A DNA stretch of 43,756 nt from Gnetum montanum (GCA_015680685.1 MNCI01016050.1:500704-544459); one strand, 5' to 3'; shown: positions 1-11,826, counted from the stretch's first letter. Notes: generated by a model from the sequence alone, not told the origin. Program-made: numbers and translations.

Positions 1-285
1 CTTATGACATAGCTCACACACACCATTTCTTACCCTCAGCTTAATTTTTAATTGATTTTCTTTCCCTATTATTATCCCTCTAAATTTAACATTCCAATGT
101 ACCATTACATACCCTTTTTCTTATCACCCAAGGTTTTATTGATTACACCCACACCGTCATCATTAATGGTGCCTTTTGATTTAATGAAATTACCCGAGAA
201 CATCTTCCTCATAGCCAATGTCCCTAATTCCATTGCTAATTTCAAGAAAATCATTAAAAAGTTGATCTTTTTATATTGTCTCACA
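1..285. other. AT-rich left flank without a recognisable gene
   Basis: No motif of a known family is visible. Open frames exist on both strands here (52-408 plus, 105-404 minus), but they overlap each other, have AT-driven composition and match nothing I recognise. It may be the 5' part of the element whose promoter-like block follows, or older flanking DNA. Confidence 0.5.
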
Positions 286-385
286 TCACTAGGGACGAGA
301 TATCGCGTACACAATATCGCGTCCCACATGATATCCTGTACGCGATGTATCATACGCGATATCGCATCCTCTTTACCTATAAATA
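286..385 (+). promoter_or_regulatory. Palindrome-rich promoter-like block with TATA box
   Basis: The block holds several GATATCGCG/CGCGATATC words, with GTACGCGAT between them, and ends in a TATAAATAGG box at 378-387. It is CpG-rich in otherwise AT-rich DNA. The same arrangement lies just upstream of the TATA box in the LTRs at 3753, 15462, 24663 and 42044 (minus). The sequence after the TATA box does not match those LTRs, so this is not simply the 5' copy of the 3753-4563 LTR. It probably drives the ORF that starts at 860; that role is inferred from position only. Confidence 0.5.
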
Positions 386-859
386 GGTACCCCCGCCGCA
401 ACACTTAGCATCATTTTGTCATTCACATGGGGGGAGTTTTTGAAATTTTTCTCTACAATTTGTGATTGCATGACCCTTGCTTTTCTCACTATATCTCGCT
501 TCCTGGTCCTTCGATTTTAATTTCGTTTGAACGTGTTTAAACCTAGAGACTTCAACTTAATTGTGGGGGAGAGACACTTGCCGAAAAGTGCCTAACTTTT
601 TTGAAATTTACCATCACCCAAAGGAAATCAATTAGGGTACTTAACTTTAACACTTAGAATAATTATGCCTAAAAATCATATAACCCTTAGGTATACTGGG
701 AAATTAAACATGGAAACCACCTAAGTCACAGGACCCATTATTTCAAACTTTTGGGTACTATCACACGTGATAACATAAGATCTTTAATTAAGGCAAGCAG
801 TAAGGTATAACTTAACTTTAAAAACACCCTTACTAATGCTTGACCTGTGTGATTGCAGA
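386..859 (+). other. Leader region ending in a candidate 3' splice site
   Basis: Non-coding and pyrimidine-rich in its first half. It ends in a TGTGTGATTGCAG acceptor-like sequence (AG at 857-858) immediately before the ATG at 860. I see no tRNA primer site of the tRNA-Asp type used by the related element at 16237. If the block is a 5' leader, it is either rearranged or uses a different primer. Confidence 0.35.
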
Positions 860-3601
860 ATGCCCTCAAAACGTGCACAATAGGAGGGTCCTACTCAAGG
901 TGGAAAGAAATGATCTCAGAGAGGTGGAAGACAAGGTCCTACCAGACAACATGCAGAATAGGAGGAGTAATCATTTAGCATCCATCAAGATGAACCTCCT
1001 ACCAAATGGTCCGGGTAGGTAGAAGGTGGAGCTGCTGCTGTGCCTGAACCAAGACAACAACTCACGTTAGCCCGAGAATGTGTTCAGGCTATTCATGAGA
1101 AGTCCACATTCACTACGGTGATTGTGGAGTTGAACTTCGAATCCTTTGCAGAGTTCGCTTCTGAGGCTGTTAGGGATCACCTCAAGGGATCTCCCTTATG
1201 GCCTATCCTCTCTAAAAGTGGTGCTTGGTACCTAGGAGAGACGTACCAGTTTTGGCACAATAAGGAGCAAGGAACCACTATTAACATTTGTGGTGTGACA
1301 GTTGACTCCTCTGCATAGGCCATTTCGGAAGTGTTAAACCTTCTGAACACAAGGCCCCAGGTTGCTTGGTTATCTACCTGTTCAGACCTTGATGTGTGAA
1401 AGGATTGGTTAGAGAAGGCTTATGGAAGAGACAAAGCATTTTGTGAACTAACGACAGAAGAGAGGATTTACTTCAAAATTGGAACATATCACCTCTTCCC
1501 CACAAAAGGCTTAAAAAGGATATGTAGTGTTGATGGGAAAGGTTAATGCTAACCTACCTCATCTATATTTGACAGAGATCCTGAGGCGGTTCAAGGAACG
1601 AAAGATAGGGAAGATGGCGTTGCCTTTTCCTTGTCTTATCAGAAAGCTTTTCTGACATGCTGGTATCCAAGGATACACTAATGACGTCCTTCGGAAAGCC
1701 CAGACTACTTCATATGCTGAATTACTAAAGGCGCCAGCTCCAAGAAAAAGCACTGGCGAAGAGCTGGGACTAGAACAAGAAGAAGAAAAAATGGTTGGAC
1801 CCAGTCAACCTCTAGCCATGGGTCCTAGCCAACAACAAGAAGCAGGGCCTAGCACAGGCCAAGATCAACCGTCACCGACACAAGACTACAAACTGTCGAT
1901 GAGCCATCTTAGGGACATCGCTGAGACGGTCAGTTAGGGAAGTCGTGATGACACAAACCTCTTCTGCATCATCGATGATGCCATACAACCTACAATTTCA
2001 TTAGATTGCACAAGGGGCAAATTATCCATTCAAACAGGAGGAGGGGATAGTAGATGGTCACAACAGATCTTAGGAAATGCAACATCTTTTCAGGTGCAGT
2101 TAGAGACTAGTGAAGGATCCACTATGGTGGTCATGCAACACCAGAATGCCACGGGAGCTGCAAAAGTGGTCACAGACCACATCAAAGAATCTTTCAATGT
2201 ACCTATTGTGCCATCGATAAATCTCTCTGGAGCACGGGATGCTCAAACTTTGGCTGGAACCACAATGACTCCTATGGAACATGAGGATGTACTTGATAGA
2301 TTACTTCAAATTAGGCAAGTAATGACGTCCCTGTTTGACATCCCCCAGGATGTAACAGCAATTCAATCAGACCTCATTTCCACAAAAGGGAAGTTGTTCA
2401 TATCCAAAGTGAGGGCTGAGCATGCTGAAGCTGAAGTGTAGAAACTACAAGAGCAGCTCATGGCCTTACAAGCAACACAGTGGGACCCTCTGCAATTTGT
2501 TCCCACAGACCAGCTAGAAAAATTTAAAACTAAGAAGCTAACAAAATTAATAGCAGAGAACAAAAAGGTGATGGAAGAAAAGGAGATGCCTATTTGGGAT
2601 GCCTCTACATCACAGGCGCAAACCCATGTGCATCTTAAGGTACACAAGGCCTTAGAAGAAGAAAAAAAGTAGTTGGTTGCAAACAATCTTTGGTTGACCA
2701 CTGTAGAGAATCAAAAGAATGGTCTCGATGAATACTTTCATCAATTACGAGAACAATTCATCCACGTCAACCGAGATGTGAGCCGTTTAGCTAGAGAGAA
2801 TTGAACACTCTCAATGAGGAGGTACACACTATTCACCAAAAGTCAGCAATTGAGATAAGCACGTGGTAGAATGAGGCTAAACGACATGAGAAGCTGAAGA
2901 AGCACTTCCGTGATCAAGTGGCGATGTACAAACAAATCCTAGAGAAGGAGATCCATATCGCCAAGGCTCAAATCAACAATATCAGTGCTTAGCACACTAA
3001 TTGGTGGCCCATATTGGACACATATGCCTTCACCCACCAAGCGGAAGTTAAGAACCGAGACCTACAGATTCAAGACTTGACAGAATACATGGAGTTGGAA
3101 AACCTTAGATATGCCAACCTTGCCATGTTAATAGCGGGGCGCCTGAGGTTAGAGCTCAAGTAGTAGGTAGCTTCCACGGACATGAAATAAGAAGCATAAT
3201 TTGCAGAGTGCAAGAAGCTGGTTGACAATCTAGATGTCACAAATTCTGAACTTGAGGTGGTAAAAGCAAGCTACCAAGGACAGAAAGATGTTGCAACTGA
3301 CTTGGATTGACGGCTAATGGATCTTCATGAATAAAAAAACAAAGCCAGAGCCTATGAGGAGGAATGACAGGTGTTCGCGGCATGGTATGTCAAAGCCAAC
3401 TAGATGGTCCCGCAACTACCCTGTCCGTGGGAAGTGTCGACTCCGTCAAACATCGAAACATTAGCATCGATGGCACAAGACGCTCGGACTAAAGAGAAAG
3501 ATCTCTAGGCCATACTTCAATGCCAACAAGCCTCAAAACCTGGAGCATGAGATAAAGGGAAGGCACCCATAGAGGAGCCACCGCCACCAAGAACTACATG
3601 A
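860..3601 (+). pseudogene. Broken coiled-coil ORF of a non-autonomous LTR retrotransposon
   Basis: The frame opens at ATG 860 (MPSKRAQ, then a Gln/Gly/Arg-rich stretch with in-frame stops) and continues through the longest clean block, 1040-1318. The frame shifts near 1530 and again near 2795. Codons from about 1040 to 1730 resemble the plant retrotransposon domain annotated as 'putative plant transposon protein': a conserved W-x-L/FWH block, the ICGVTVD segment, and the closing LPFPCLIRKLF...HAG segment. A linker rich in Gln, Pro and Ser follows (about 1780-1900). From 2280 to 3540 the sequence is charged (Lys/Glu/Gln with heptad Leu/Ile) and looks like a long coiled coil. It ends with a Pro tract and TGA at 3599-3601. 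No protease, RT or integrase is present, so the element must be mobilised by others. The family assignment is from memory of motif style, not a search. Confidence 0.55.
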
Positions 3602-3752
3602 GTTCCAAATTTTTGTAGTTGTAGCATTTTTCTGTGTTTTTTCTTCCCACACTGTAGCATCATTTCATTTTTTTCCCATATAATAATCCCATACCTATCC
3701 GTTGTGTAATCACTGTAACTCGAGGACAAGTTTTTATTCAGTCGTGGGGGTA
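3602..3752 (+). other. 3' untranslated block and polypurine tract
   Basis: It contains AATCCCATACCT, then CTCGAGGACAAG and a polypurine tract GTCGTGGGGGTA at 3741-3752, directly followed by LTR start TGATGGG. The same order of words precedes the LTRs at 24663 and 42939 (minus), which places all three elements in one family. Confidence 0.8.
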
Positions 3753-4563
3753 TGATGGGTCGTAATATGGCGTACGCGATATCGCGTCCGTCGTGAAATC
3801 GCGTACGCAATATCGTAGTCCACCGCAATGTCTATAAATAAGAAGCGGCTCTCCCTTGTTTCAAAATTAGGAGTTAGATTATAGTGAAGATTTGGCAGTT
3901 TGATCCCTCCAGAGATAGATTATTTTCCCGTGTCTGCCCGCAGTGTGTTGAATGTAATTGTACAACATCCTTTATTTGAGTGTAACGTACTTGGACATGC
4001 ACATGACCGGCAATAAAGATCAAGATTACTTCATCATTGTAGCATTCACTTTGTTATTTATTTATTTATTTATTATTTACTACTTTCTTAGTTAATCTCT
4101 CTCACCCTTATCTCCTAGAAGGCAGAATGAGTACGACTTGATTATGAGCATTTAAGTGTGACTACTTGGTAACCCAGTGGTGTACCTAGGATCTGCGCTT
4201 GGTAATCCCAGTGGTAGTCACGCATGAAGTCTAAGATGTGTATGGATGATCAAGGAATGGATGCTCATCGCACTTAGGCTAGTTTAGATTTTCTCTTACC
4301 TTTTCCTCCTAGCTTAGCTTAGTTAATATTACTTTCCACTGCCTTCAGGAGTAGCGTTAGATTAGGAACACATCATACACCTCACTCTAGACTAAACCAT
4401 ACATGACAAAGCTAATACTAGTCTAGGTGGGAAGAAAGCGAACTGCGACCTAAGGATAACTATCTAGGTACCACAACTAGTCCGTCTGCGATGTTCGACT
4501 AGATCACATGTGAGAATGCTTGTATTCGTATGGTTGAGTGTAGGGGTACCTTGCCACTCATCA
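3753..4563 (+). repeat. 3' LTR of the coiled-coil element, Athila-like family
   Basis: 811 bp, starts TGATGGG and ends CACTCATCA, so the termini are TGATG/CATCA. U3 holds the GATATCGCG palindromes, TATAAATA is at 3833-3840 and AATAAA at 4012-4017. The U5 part carries the repeated TTGGTAA-CCCAGT words and the conserved GTATGGTTGAGTGTAGGG end shared with the other LTRs. No tRNA primer site follows, so it is a 3' LTR or solo LTR; the polypurine tract before it makes 3' LTR the better call. The 5' partner is not recognisable to the left. Confidence 0.85.
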
Positions 4564-4665
4564 TTCATGGTTATTTATTTACATTGATGTTGTGAATTTA
4601 AATTGATCTAAGGTACTCATGATATTCCAAATAAAAATAATTCACAAATTGAGGTGTCAAGATTT

Positions 4666-4677
4666 TGGTATTAGAGC
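4666..4677 (+). other. Primer binding site of an old gypsy element (tRNA-iMet type)
   Basis: TGGTATTAGAGC differs by one transition from the usual plant TGGTATCAGAGC site complementary to initiator tRNA-Met. It lies about 360 bp upstream of a gypsy-like gag. The LTR that should precede it is cut by, or lost at, the element ending at 4563. Confidence 0.5.
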
Positions 4678-4879
4678 ATAAATTATTATGCATGCTAATA
4701 GTTTGCTTAACATTTTTTAGAAATAACACATAGAATGAGATATTTTTAATTAAGAGTAATTGCTCAACCTAAAATTGAAAATCCACTTTTGAAAAGTAAT
4801 TAAAATTACTTCTTTGCAAAGGATATAGTACAAGTAATGATGATATCACAAATTGAGCATAATGACGTGATCATGAATC

Positions 4880-5440
4880 AAAGTAGAATAATTAAAGAAT
4901 TCAAGAGTCTTGGAGAAAGCCTTAGCATAACTAAATGCTCCCTTGTTGAAAAGACTTGAATAATAATTTATAAACTTTAAGAACCTACTAAATTATGGAA
5001 GCTAGCTAAAATGAAGGTAAAAAAGTGAATTGATACATTTTGTAGTTGTTTTCAAAGCTAAATATGTATCCAATCATATATGGCTAGAAAGGTGCAACAA
5101 TTTTACCACCTCACTTAGGACTAGATGCTGGTATGTGACTATGATAATAAGTTCATTGAACTTTATGAGTATGTACCATATGTGGTTAACAATAATGAAA
5201 TTTGATGGGATATCTTTATTAGTGGTTTTGATCATGAAATTAAGATGATTTTGGTGGATGTAGATGTAGAAACTTATAAAGATGCAAGAAAGCATTTTTG
5301 CCAAGATTGAAGTGGAGCTAATTAGGCTTAGAAAAAAATGTAAGTATGGAAGCTTCTAACAACCTTGCCAAGCTAAAGATGAGAGATGGAAGAAGGATGG
5401 GAACCACCCTAACTATCAATGTGCCTCTCCTCCTAAGAAA
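4880..5440 (+). pseudogene. Decayed Ty3/gypsy gag fragment
   Basis: Reading across stops and frameshifts, the segment 5040-5310 gives a gag-like block: a K-Y-V-S-N-H-I stretch, then YDNKFIELYEYVPYVV, FISGFDHEIK and ETYKDARKHF. The order and spacing match the retrotransposon gag domain of Ty3/gypsy elements (Y-x-x-K-F-x-x-L then F-x-x-G-L then Y-x-x-A). No zinc knuckle, protease or RT follows before the sequence becomes unreadable near 5440. With the primer site at 4666 this is the 5' end of a very old element. Confidence 0.55.
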
Positions 5441-7435
5441 GTATAACATCTTTAGGATGTTTGTGATTTCATTTTAATTTCTTGAGTTGATCTTATAGTT
5501 TCAACTTGGCTTAGGATACTTTCTCCTAGCTTAGCTAGTACAATTATGTATCTGGCAAATTTGAATTATCTTTTAACATGCTTACTATCTACTAATAATG
5601 AGGTGTTAACCTAGAAGTAAGGATCTTAGCCTAGTAACCTCACATCACAAGTTTAATTTTACTAAGTAGCATTGATTTATAAATTAAAAATAAAAAAATT
5701 CCATAAAAGGAAATCTAAAACGAATTTGGTAAATCTAAGGGATCTCAATGGATATAAGTAAAAATTTTAGTTTTAGTTTCAATATTTATCATTTTATGAT
5801 GGCTTGACATCAATATATTTATTTGGCATAAGAATTTATTAATAGTTTAATTTTGCATGATATTTTTAAATATAATTATGGTATTAAGTATTAAATTTTG
5901 TGATGATATTTTGACATTAGATCTTATATTTTGATTAATGTGATTTAGTCTTAGGATTTTATTTATGTTTCTTATTTGAATTATTATATTTTTAATGGTT
6001 CTACTAACCTTGTTGGCTCTAGATAACAACAAGATGAATGAATGTGAACCTTACTAAAAATGATACTTATCTTATTATCTTTGAATTTTATGAATTAAGT
6101 GTAGGTTAGTTAATGAGTCTTAAGTAGAAGGCTTCTAGAATCCAATTACATATCTTTGTGAATTGGGCTATATATATGAATGTTTAATTATTTTTCTTAA
6201 TCATTATTGCTACTAGTATTGCATCTCTAATATGTTTGAGAGAGCCTTGAGTTCTTGGTCTTGTAAAGTTTTATTTGATGGTAGCATTATTCTTTGGTGA
6301 TTTTGACAAACCTAGAGAATTTGTCTTGTAAATTTTTTGTTCATTTAATTTCTATTATATAATCTCATGCTTTAATTTTCTTTCAAGTCTTCTATCTACT
6401 ATTTGTGTAATTGTTGTTTAATCTAGATGTCTTCTAAAGAGTTTTTTTTTATCAATGGTTGAGGAGTTGCACCTAATTCACATTGGGGTAGTATAGGTGG
6501 TAAGTAATAGATTATGAGTCACAATTAGCACATGTTAGGATCACACTTAGAATTTTTCTATCACTAAAATTTACATTGAGATAGTGGTGTAAATGTATTA
6601 AAAATTAACTCTTATTAAGCAATATGGTAATGTCAAGGTTGCATTAGTAGATTTGCCAAGTTGATAGATAAGTATGAGTTAAGTAAAGATCATAGTAGAA
6701 TCATAATGGAACTTTACAATGGTCAGAGAAGAAGATGTGAGATTCATTAAAATCATGGTGGAATTTTAGGGCTTAACTAGTATATGAACAAAAGTTATGA
6801 TGGAATCATGGTTCATTCATTCTCAAGAATTGATGAAAAATAGAGATCATGGTATAGTAATGGTCAAGTTATGGTGAATGTTCAATGGTTGTAGATTTAT
6901 TGTTGGATTATAGGATAATGTCAAATGTCATATGGGATACATCTTAGGACTGTACTAGGGACCTTATGACAAATGATTTTTAAGTAAGTTAGAAAGGACA
7001 AAATAGCTATTGTAAAGGACCTATGTCTTAGATTTGAGTGTTTTGCTATGTTATAGAGGAGGCTACATCTTAGAACCAAGTGGAGATTATACTACAAAAA
7101 ATATAAGATTTAGTTCTAAATGATATACTCATGTTGTTGAGGATCTATAATAGATTTAAGTGATTGTTGAATTATACTAATTACATTGTTCTAAGACAAA
7201 GATTAGAAGAAGTTTCCTTGGTGGTTCAAATGAGAAAGTTGTTAACAAGAAAAGATTGTAGATTAACTAGGTCATTAATTGTGATGTTATATGGGTCTAT
7301 GAGACCAAACTTATTAATTAGAGAATCACTTCTACTCCTACTTCCTTTTTCATCTAAGTTCACTTTTTAAAGGATGGAAGAGCTAGTGTAAGAACACCTC
7401 TTTTGAGCCCTTTTTTCACCTCTACAAGTCATTAA
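5441..7435. other. AT-rich stretch, nothing recognised
   Basis: I looked for protease, RT, integrase, zinc-knuckle and LTR-end motifs in all frames and saw none that hold over more than a few residues. It is probably the rotted body of the preceding gypsy element plus unrelated insertions. Confidence 0.4.
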
Positions 7436-7680
7436 ATTGTAGATTCAAAAAGCTAAGAAGATATCTTGGACATGAGAGAGATGTCTTGCCTAAGATTTGG
7501 GCATGCATAGGAGATATATCATTTGTAGAGGAGACATATTATTTTATTAAGAGATATCTCTAGGAAGACATCTTGGAAAGTAAGAGATGTCTCTGAAAAG
7601 ATGCTTATTACCCAAAGAAGACATCTCATGTTTAGAGGAATTGTCATGTGGAGAAGAGATGTCTTATTTGAGGATCAAGA
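7436..7680 (+). repeat. Degenerate GAGATGTCT repeat island
   Basis: The words GAGATGTCT, GAGATATCT, AAGACATCT and close variants recur roughly every 20-40 bases. The unit is too degraded for a clean period. The same vocabulary, with the GACATCTC strand uppermost, forms the minisatellite at 11587-11826, and a short AGAGATGTCTCCCTTGCAAG stretch occurs at about 11471. Confidence 0.45.
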
Positions 7681-9923
7681 TGATATGAATACATTCTTCC
7701 AAGCTTGTACACATTTCATATGACCAAGGAATGTTTTGAGTTGGAAGTTCCAAGTTCGAAAATAGCTGGGAAAGGTGAAAACAAGAATGGAAATAGCTAA
7801 GAATATCCAAGTTGGTCATGGGGAAGGTTTCCCTAAGGCTTTTATCTTATAATTGATAAATATGATTTTGTGTTTCAAGTTTTTATGGCATGAAGAATAT
7901 ATGCATTAGAGTTGGGAGAGATTTTGCATGAGTGTTATGTGCATCTCTATGGTCAATTATGTGTTTTGGCCATTATGACTCTTGTGTGAGTTTGCATCCC
8001 AATCCTATGTATAGGAGAGACCTAGTTTGATTGCGTCTTACACTGAGGATGATCGTTATGTGGTTGTAGAACCTCATGCTTTGCAATATCATTGAGTGTG
8101 TTAGTGTGATGTTTGTGGGTTATGGAACTGTAATACTTATAAACTCCTTTTGAATTAATAGAAGATAGTTTTTCTTATTTTCAAGAAATTCAATTATTTT
8201 CATAGATTATAGGTTCAATGTGATCTTTAAGGGTTAAAGTAAATTAGAGTGATCCTACTCCAATGATGACATGGACCAGTGATGTGGTGACACTAATGCT
8301 ACATTAGCCTCATCATGTGTTATATCGATTATCTTGAGTTAGTGGTTTTTAGACCCTAAAAATTAAAAACGAGTATGTGAATGCACAAAACACATTTTAA
8401 AAGTATTGTAATTTCATTTAGGCTTAGCTTGAATGATTTTAGTTTTGTAAATAACATCAATATTTTGACTAACGAAGTTTGAAATTTAACACACAACTTC
8501 ACTTTGTTAAGTTTTTAACTTTCTCATGTTGATGTGCATGACATCCTAAGTGAGATGATGCTTATTTGATGATTTATCTATCATGTTGATAAATGTTCTT
8601 TATTTAGTAATTTAATTTTAAGCTTGATCTTTCCATTTTGTAAATGATAACTTATGGTTTTATGTTTTAAGTGTAGGGATGATGAAAGATGAAAGCTTAT
8701 AGTTATTGATCTAGTGTATATCTTGGTCTTTGTTGTGGATACACCATTACTAGCAAACTAGGGAAAGTCACAAAAGTTTCCATTGTAAACAATAGCTTGC
8801 TCCATCTCACATAAAAGTGAGTGAGGCTTGGAAGAAATGGATTTCTAGTATGGAAAATTTCCACATACTAATTTGGATCTCACTTTTGTAAAGGATAGTA
8901 TCAAATGCTATAGAGGGGATTAGCTTGGGGATTAGTCTACAATTGCTAGGTTACATGATCAAGAAGGTTATGAATGTTGGCATACTTATTAATGAAATTG
9001 GTATGACTTAAAATATCTAGTATAAAGAGTTGGATTAATTGTGGAGGATTTATCCTTATAAGAGGCTTATTGAAATCACACATTATTATTAAACTCACAT
9101 TGCATTGAGAGTTTTTTCAATTTCATAGGTACCCATATTACATTGTGTAGGTGAGTTGATATGTGTTTTCTATATTATGATATATATTTTTACAATATTT
9201 AATTATTTGTTTTGATTTTTTTTCATTTATTTATACCATGTGTTTCCTACTATTTTTAGGTTTGAGGTACTTAATAAAGAGGCTTGAGAGGATGCTATGT
9301 GAGATCATGTCTATAAATATCTAGTACTTATTAGTTTTCAAGTAGTTTCAAAATAAGATGAATAGTGCAAGCGATCATAAATTGTACATTGCTCTTAGGA
9401 AGATCTATTTAATCCATGTGCTATATGAGAGGGAAGACTTAGGTTTAGAGGTTAAGTAGCCTAAAGGGTATAGGATCTGCTTGAGCCTGAAAGATAAGTA
9501 GGAAAACATGTAGCTTTTATGATTCTATGGTTTTGTTTCTAGATGGTAATTTTATGTTGATATCAAGGTAAATGTTGATATTTAATATTTATTATGCTTT
9601 TATCTTTATGTATTTGGTTTATTATTGAATTAGAATATGTAAAGAAGAGGTCATTGTAAGAAAACATTCACAACACTTCATCTAGCCACTAGTGGTTGAT
9701 GAGCAAAAAGGGGAATAGGTACCTTTGTATTTTTTAGAAGGCAAGGATGATATCTCTTTTCATATTGAGATCACCTAACATTTATTCCATGAATTTCATT
9801 GCTATGGTGAATTTTTATTCTAGATAATAATGGTTATTTGTGTTCCAAGTGTATATCAAAGAGGTAGTTTTGTAGTGGAACAAGGGCTCCTTTTGCTATT
9901 AGTTTAGATTTCATGATGGAGGT
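7681..9923. other. Intergenic-like stretch, nothing recognised
   Basis: No coding frame longer than about 60 codons has a recognisable motif. Around 8100-8170 a short sequence (TATGGAACTGTAATACTTATAA) has the look of an LTR R-U5 or transcript end, but I cannot pair it with a second copy. Confidence 0.35.
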
Positions 9924-10270
9924 TTAATTGTTTAGAACAAAATAAAGTTGTCCATTATAGAGATCTAGCTGATCAAGGACTAGGTGTAGTATGTAGATAA
10001 GGATTAGAATATACTTTATTGTAGGAACTAAGACTTCATTCAACTCTACCATCTTTTCATTAATAGGATCTTCTATGGATGTATTAGGAAAAGGAGAAAT
10101 ACTTGTCCCTAATAGATGAGAGTAATATTCAACACCATGGTGAGGGATGTTGCTTATGATTGGGTTAGTCACATAGATAAAAGAGTGATAAAAGACTTGA
10201 ACAATATTAGGTTGATTGATGACAAGGATAGTAGTAGCACTATGAAAATCAAGTTTTACAATGATATGGT
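9924..10270 (-). pseudogene. Possible L1-type LINE fragment
   Basis: On the minus strand the 82-codon open frame from 10172 contains HGVEYYSHLLGTSISPF. This resembles the segment of plant L1 LINEs just before the reverse transcriptase, where a [VI]-x-[FY]-[FY]-x-x-L-[LF]-G-T pattern is typical. The Pro-Gly-Pro-Asp block that should follow is not intact: 9960-9985 reads as S-P then a stop. Nothing further of a LINE RT is visible to the left. Weak single-motif evidence. Confidence 0.28.
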
Positions 10271-10800
10271 ATGATGTTTTCTACTTTATAGAAGAACTTT
10301 TCACCACCATTATGCAAACACATCTCTAGCATCATGATGATCCTTCCATCTACTATGGGATGACCATTGGATGCTACCTCTTCACTAAAAGAGGACATGA
10401 CTAAGTCTTTGATGTTGGATAGTGTTGCATTACCCATGAAACGTTCACTTCATGAGAATGTTAAACAAGGAAAATAAGACATTAGAAAGTTTTCTAGAGG
10501 CTTCCAAGATGGTGGCTAGGCCTTCAAGAAATTATAAATGGGTGATGTTGAGGTTGCAAGTATATTTGATTTAGAAGAGGAGAGTCTGAGAACTATTGAA
10601 GATAATGTAAAAGTGTGCTTCTCACTCCTTCATCCATGTTTAATTTGTGTTGAGGAGAGTAGGATGTAGTAATAGGTTTTACTTTGATCTTGTAATGTCC
10701 ACTTTTCACGTATTAGAAGACATAATAATGTTTGTATGAAGAAAAAGATCTTAGAAGGTTAGGGATTGAGAAAATTTCCAAAAAGAGTAAGAAGGAGCCA
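10271..10800. other. No gene recognised
   Basis: A 62-codon minus-strand frame at 10249-10437 has ordinary composition and no motif I know. It might be the upstream part of the LINE scrap. The rest of the block holds no coding signal. Confidence 0.35.
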
Positions 10801-10935
10801 AAAGTCTTCATGTGTGATTCATGCTCCAAGAAAAAAAAAACCTCTTTAAAAAATTATAAATAGGAGTGTATCCCTTCCATTGTAACTTATGTTCCTTGTG
10901 CATTTTGCGTGGAAGTAAATAAAAGTTCTTCCTTC
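10801..10935 (+). promoter_or_regulatory. LTR-like U3/R core: TATA box and close poly(A) signal
   Basis: TATAAATAGG at 10855-10864 is followed 63 bp later by AATAAA at 10918-10923. A short TATA-to-AATAAA interval is typical of the R region of plant LTR retrotransposons. I could not define TG/CA ends or a second copy. It could belong to the 5' LTR of the gypsy element whose primer site is at 13416, but 2.5 kb separates them. Confidence 0.4.
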
Positions 10936-11586
10936 AATTCTTGAGTATTTGGTGTAAGTTGTGTACCCTTGGAAAGCTCTCTTATCCTCTCTTTTATCCT
11001 CTCTTGCATTCTTGTAGCATGATCATCTCATTTATGAAGTAAATCCCTCCTCATGGGTTCTTCTTCTAAGTTCTCTCAAGCATTTCTTTCATGAATCTCT
11101 TATAATTTCATGCATTCTCTTAAGTTTCTTACATGTATATTTTAATTTTATATTTTTTAAAGTGATATTGTTATCCCTCTTCTTTCATGATGATATCAAT
11201 TGAATCATTTTCTTATTGCTCATGTGCTCTCTCAAGCATATGGATATAATTTCCTTCATTGTCTACCTTCTATTTTATCTTTATGCTAATTTGATTCCCA
11301 CATCGATACTATCATTAGATTTTTATTGTTCAAAATATATTATTATTTTTAGGTTGTTAGATCTTTGTGGATTTTTTACCTATTATTTACTTGACTTTTT
11401 CCATTGATTTGACTTCCTTCTAAATGATTTTTGCTCTTTACCAACTCAGTCTAGGCATCTTTGGTCCTAGAGAGATGTCTCCCTTGCAAGCCAAGTCTCC
11501 CAAGAAGATGTCTTCACTTTATACAAGACATATCCTTTTTAATGTTGATGTCTACTTCCTAGTATAGATTTCTATCCCAGCTTGTA
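10936..11586. other. Pyrimidine-rich stretch, no gene
   Basis: Rich in CTCTT and TTCTT words, without coding signal on either strand. A short GAGATGTCTCCC word near 11472 links it to the repeat islands at 7436 and 11587. Confidence 0.35.
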
Positions 11587-11826
11587 GACATCTCATTAGA
11601 GTCTTTACAAGATCTTGTCAGAGTCTTTGTGACATCTCATTAGATTCTTCATGAAATCTCATTAGAGTCTTCATGATATCTTGTGATAGACTTCATAACA
11701 TCTCATTAGTCTTCACGACATCTTATTAGAGTCCTTGTGACATCTCTTAAGAGTCTTTAGGACATCTCATTAGAGTTCTTGTGACATCACTTAACAATTC
11801 TCATAACAACTCTTAGTAGACATCTT
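11587..11826 (+). repeat. 22-bp minisatellite, about 11 copies
   Basis: Tandem units of 20-24 bases with consensus GACATCTCATTAGAGTCTT plus about three variable bases (often CAT or TGT). Units begin at 11587 and run with point changes to about 11826. Copies differ from each other by several bases, so the array is old. There are no unique spacers between units. Confidence 0.75.

Noticed and set aside
52-408. Overlapping open frames of about 100-118 codons on both strands
   Set aside because: They overlap each other, have AT-driven composition and match no motif. The 3' end of both crosses the palindromic promoter block.
11587-11826. Tandem repeat considered as a CRISPR-like array
   Set aside because: Units are directly adjacent with no unique spacers, and the context is plant nuclear DNA.
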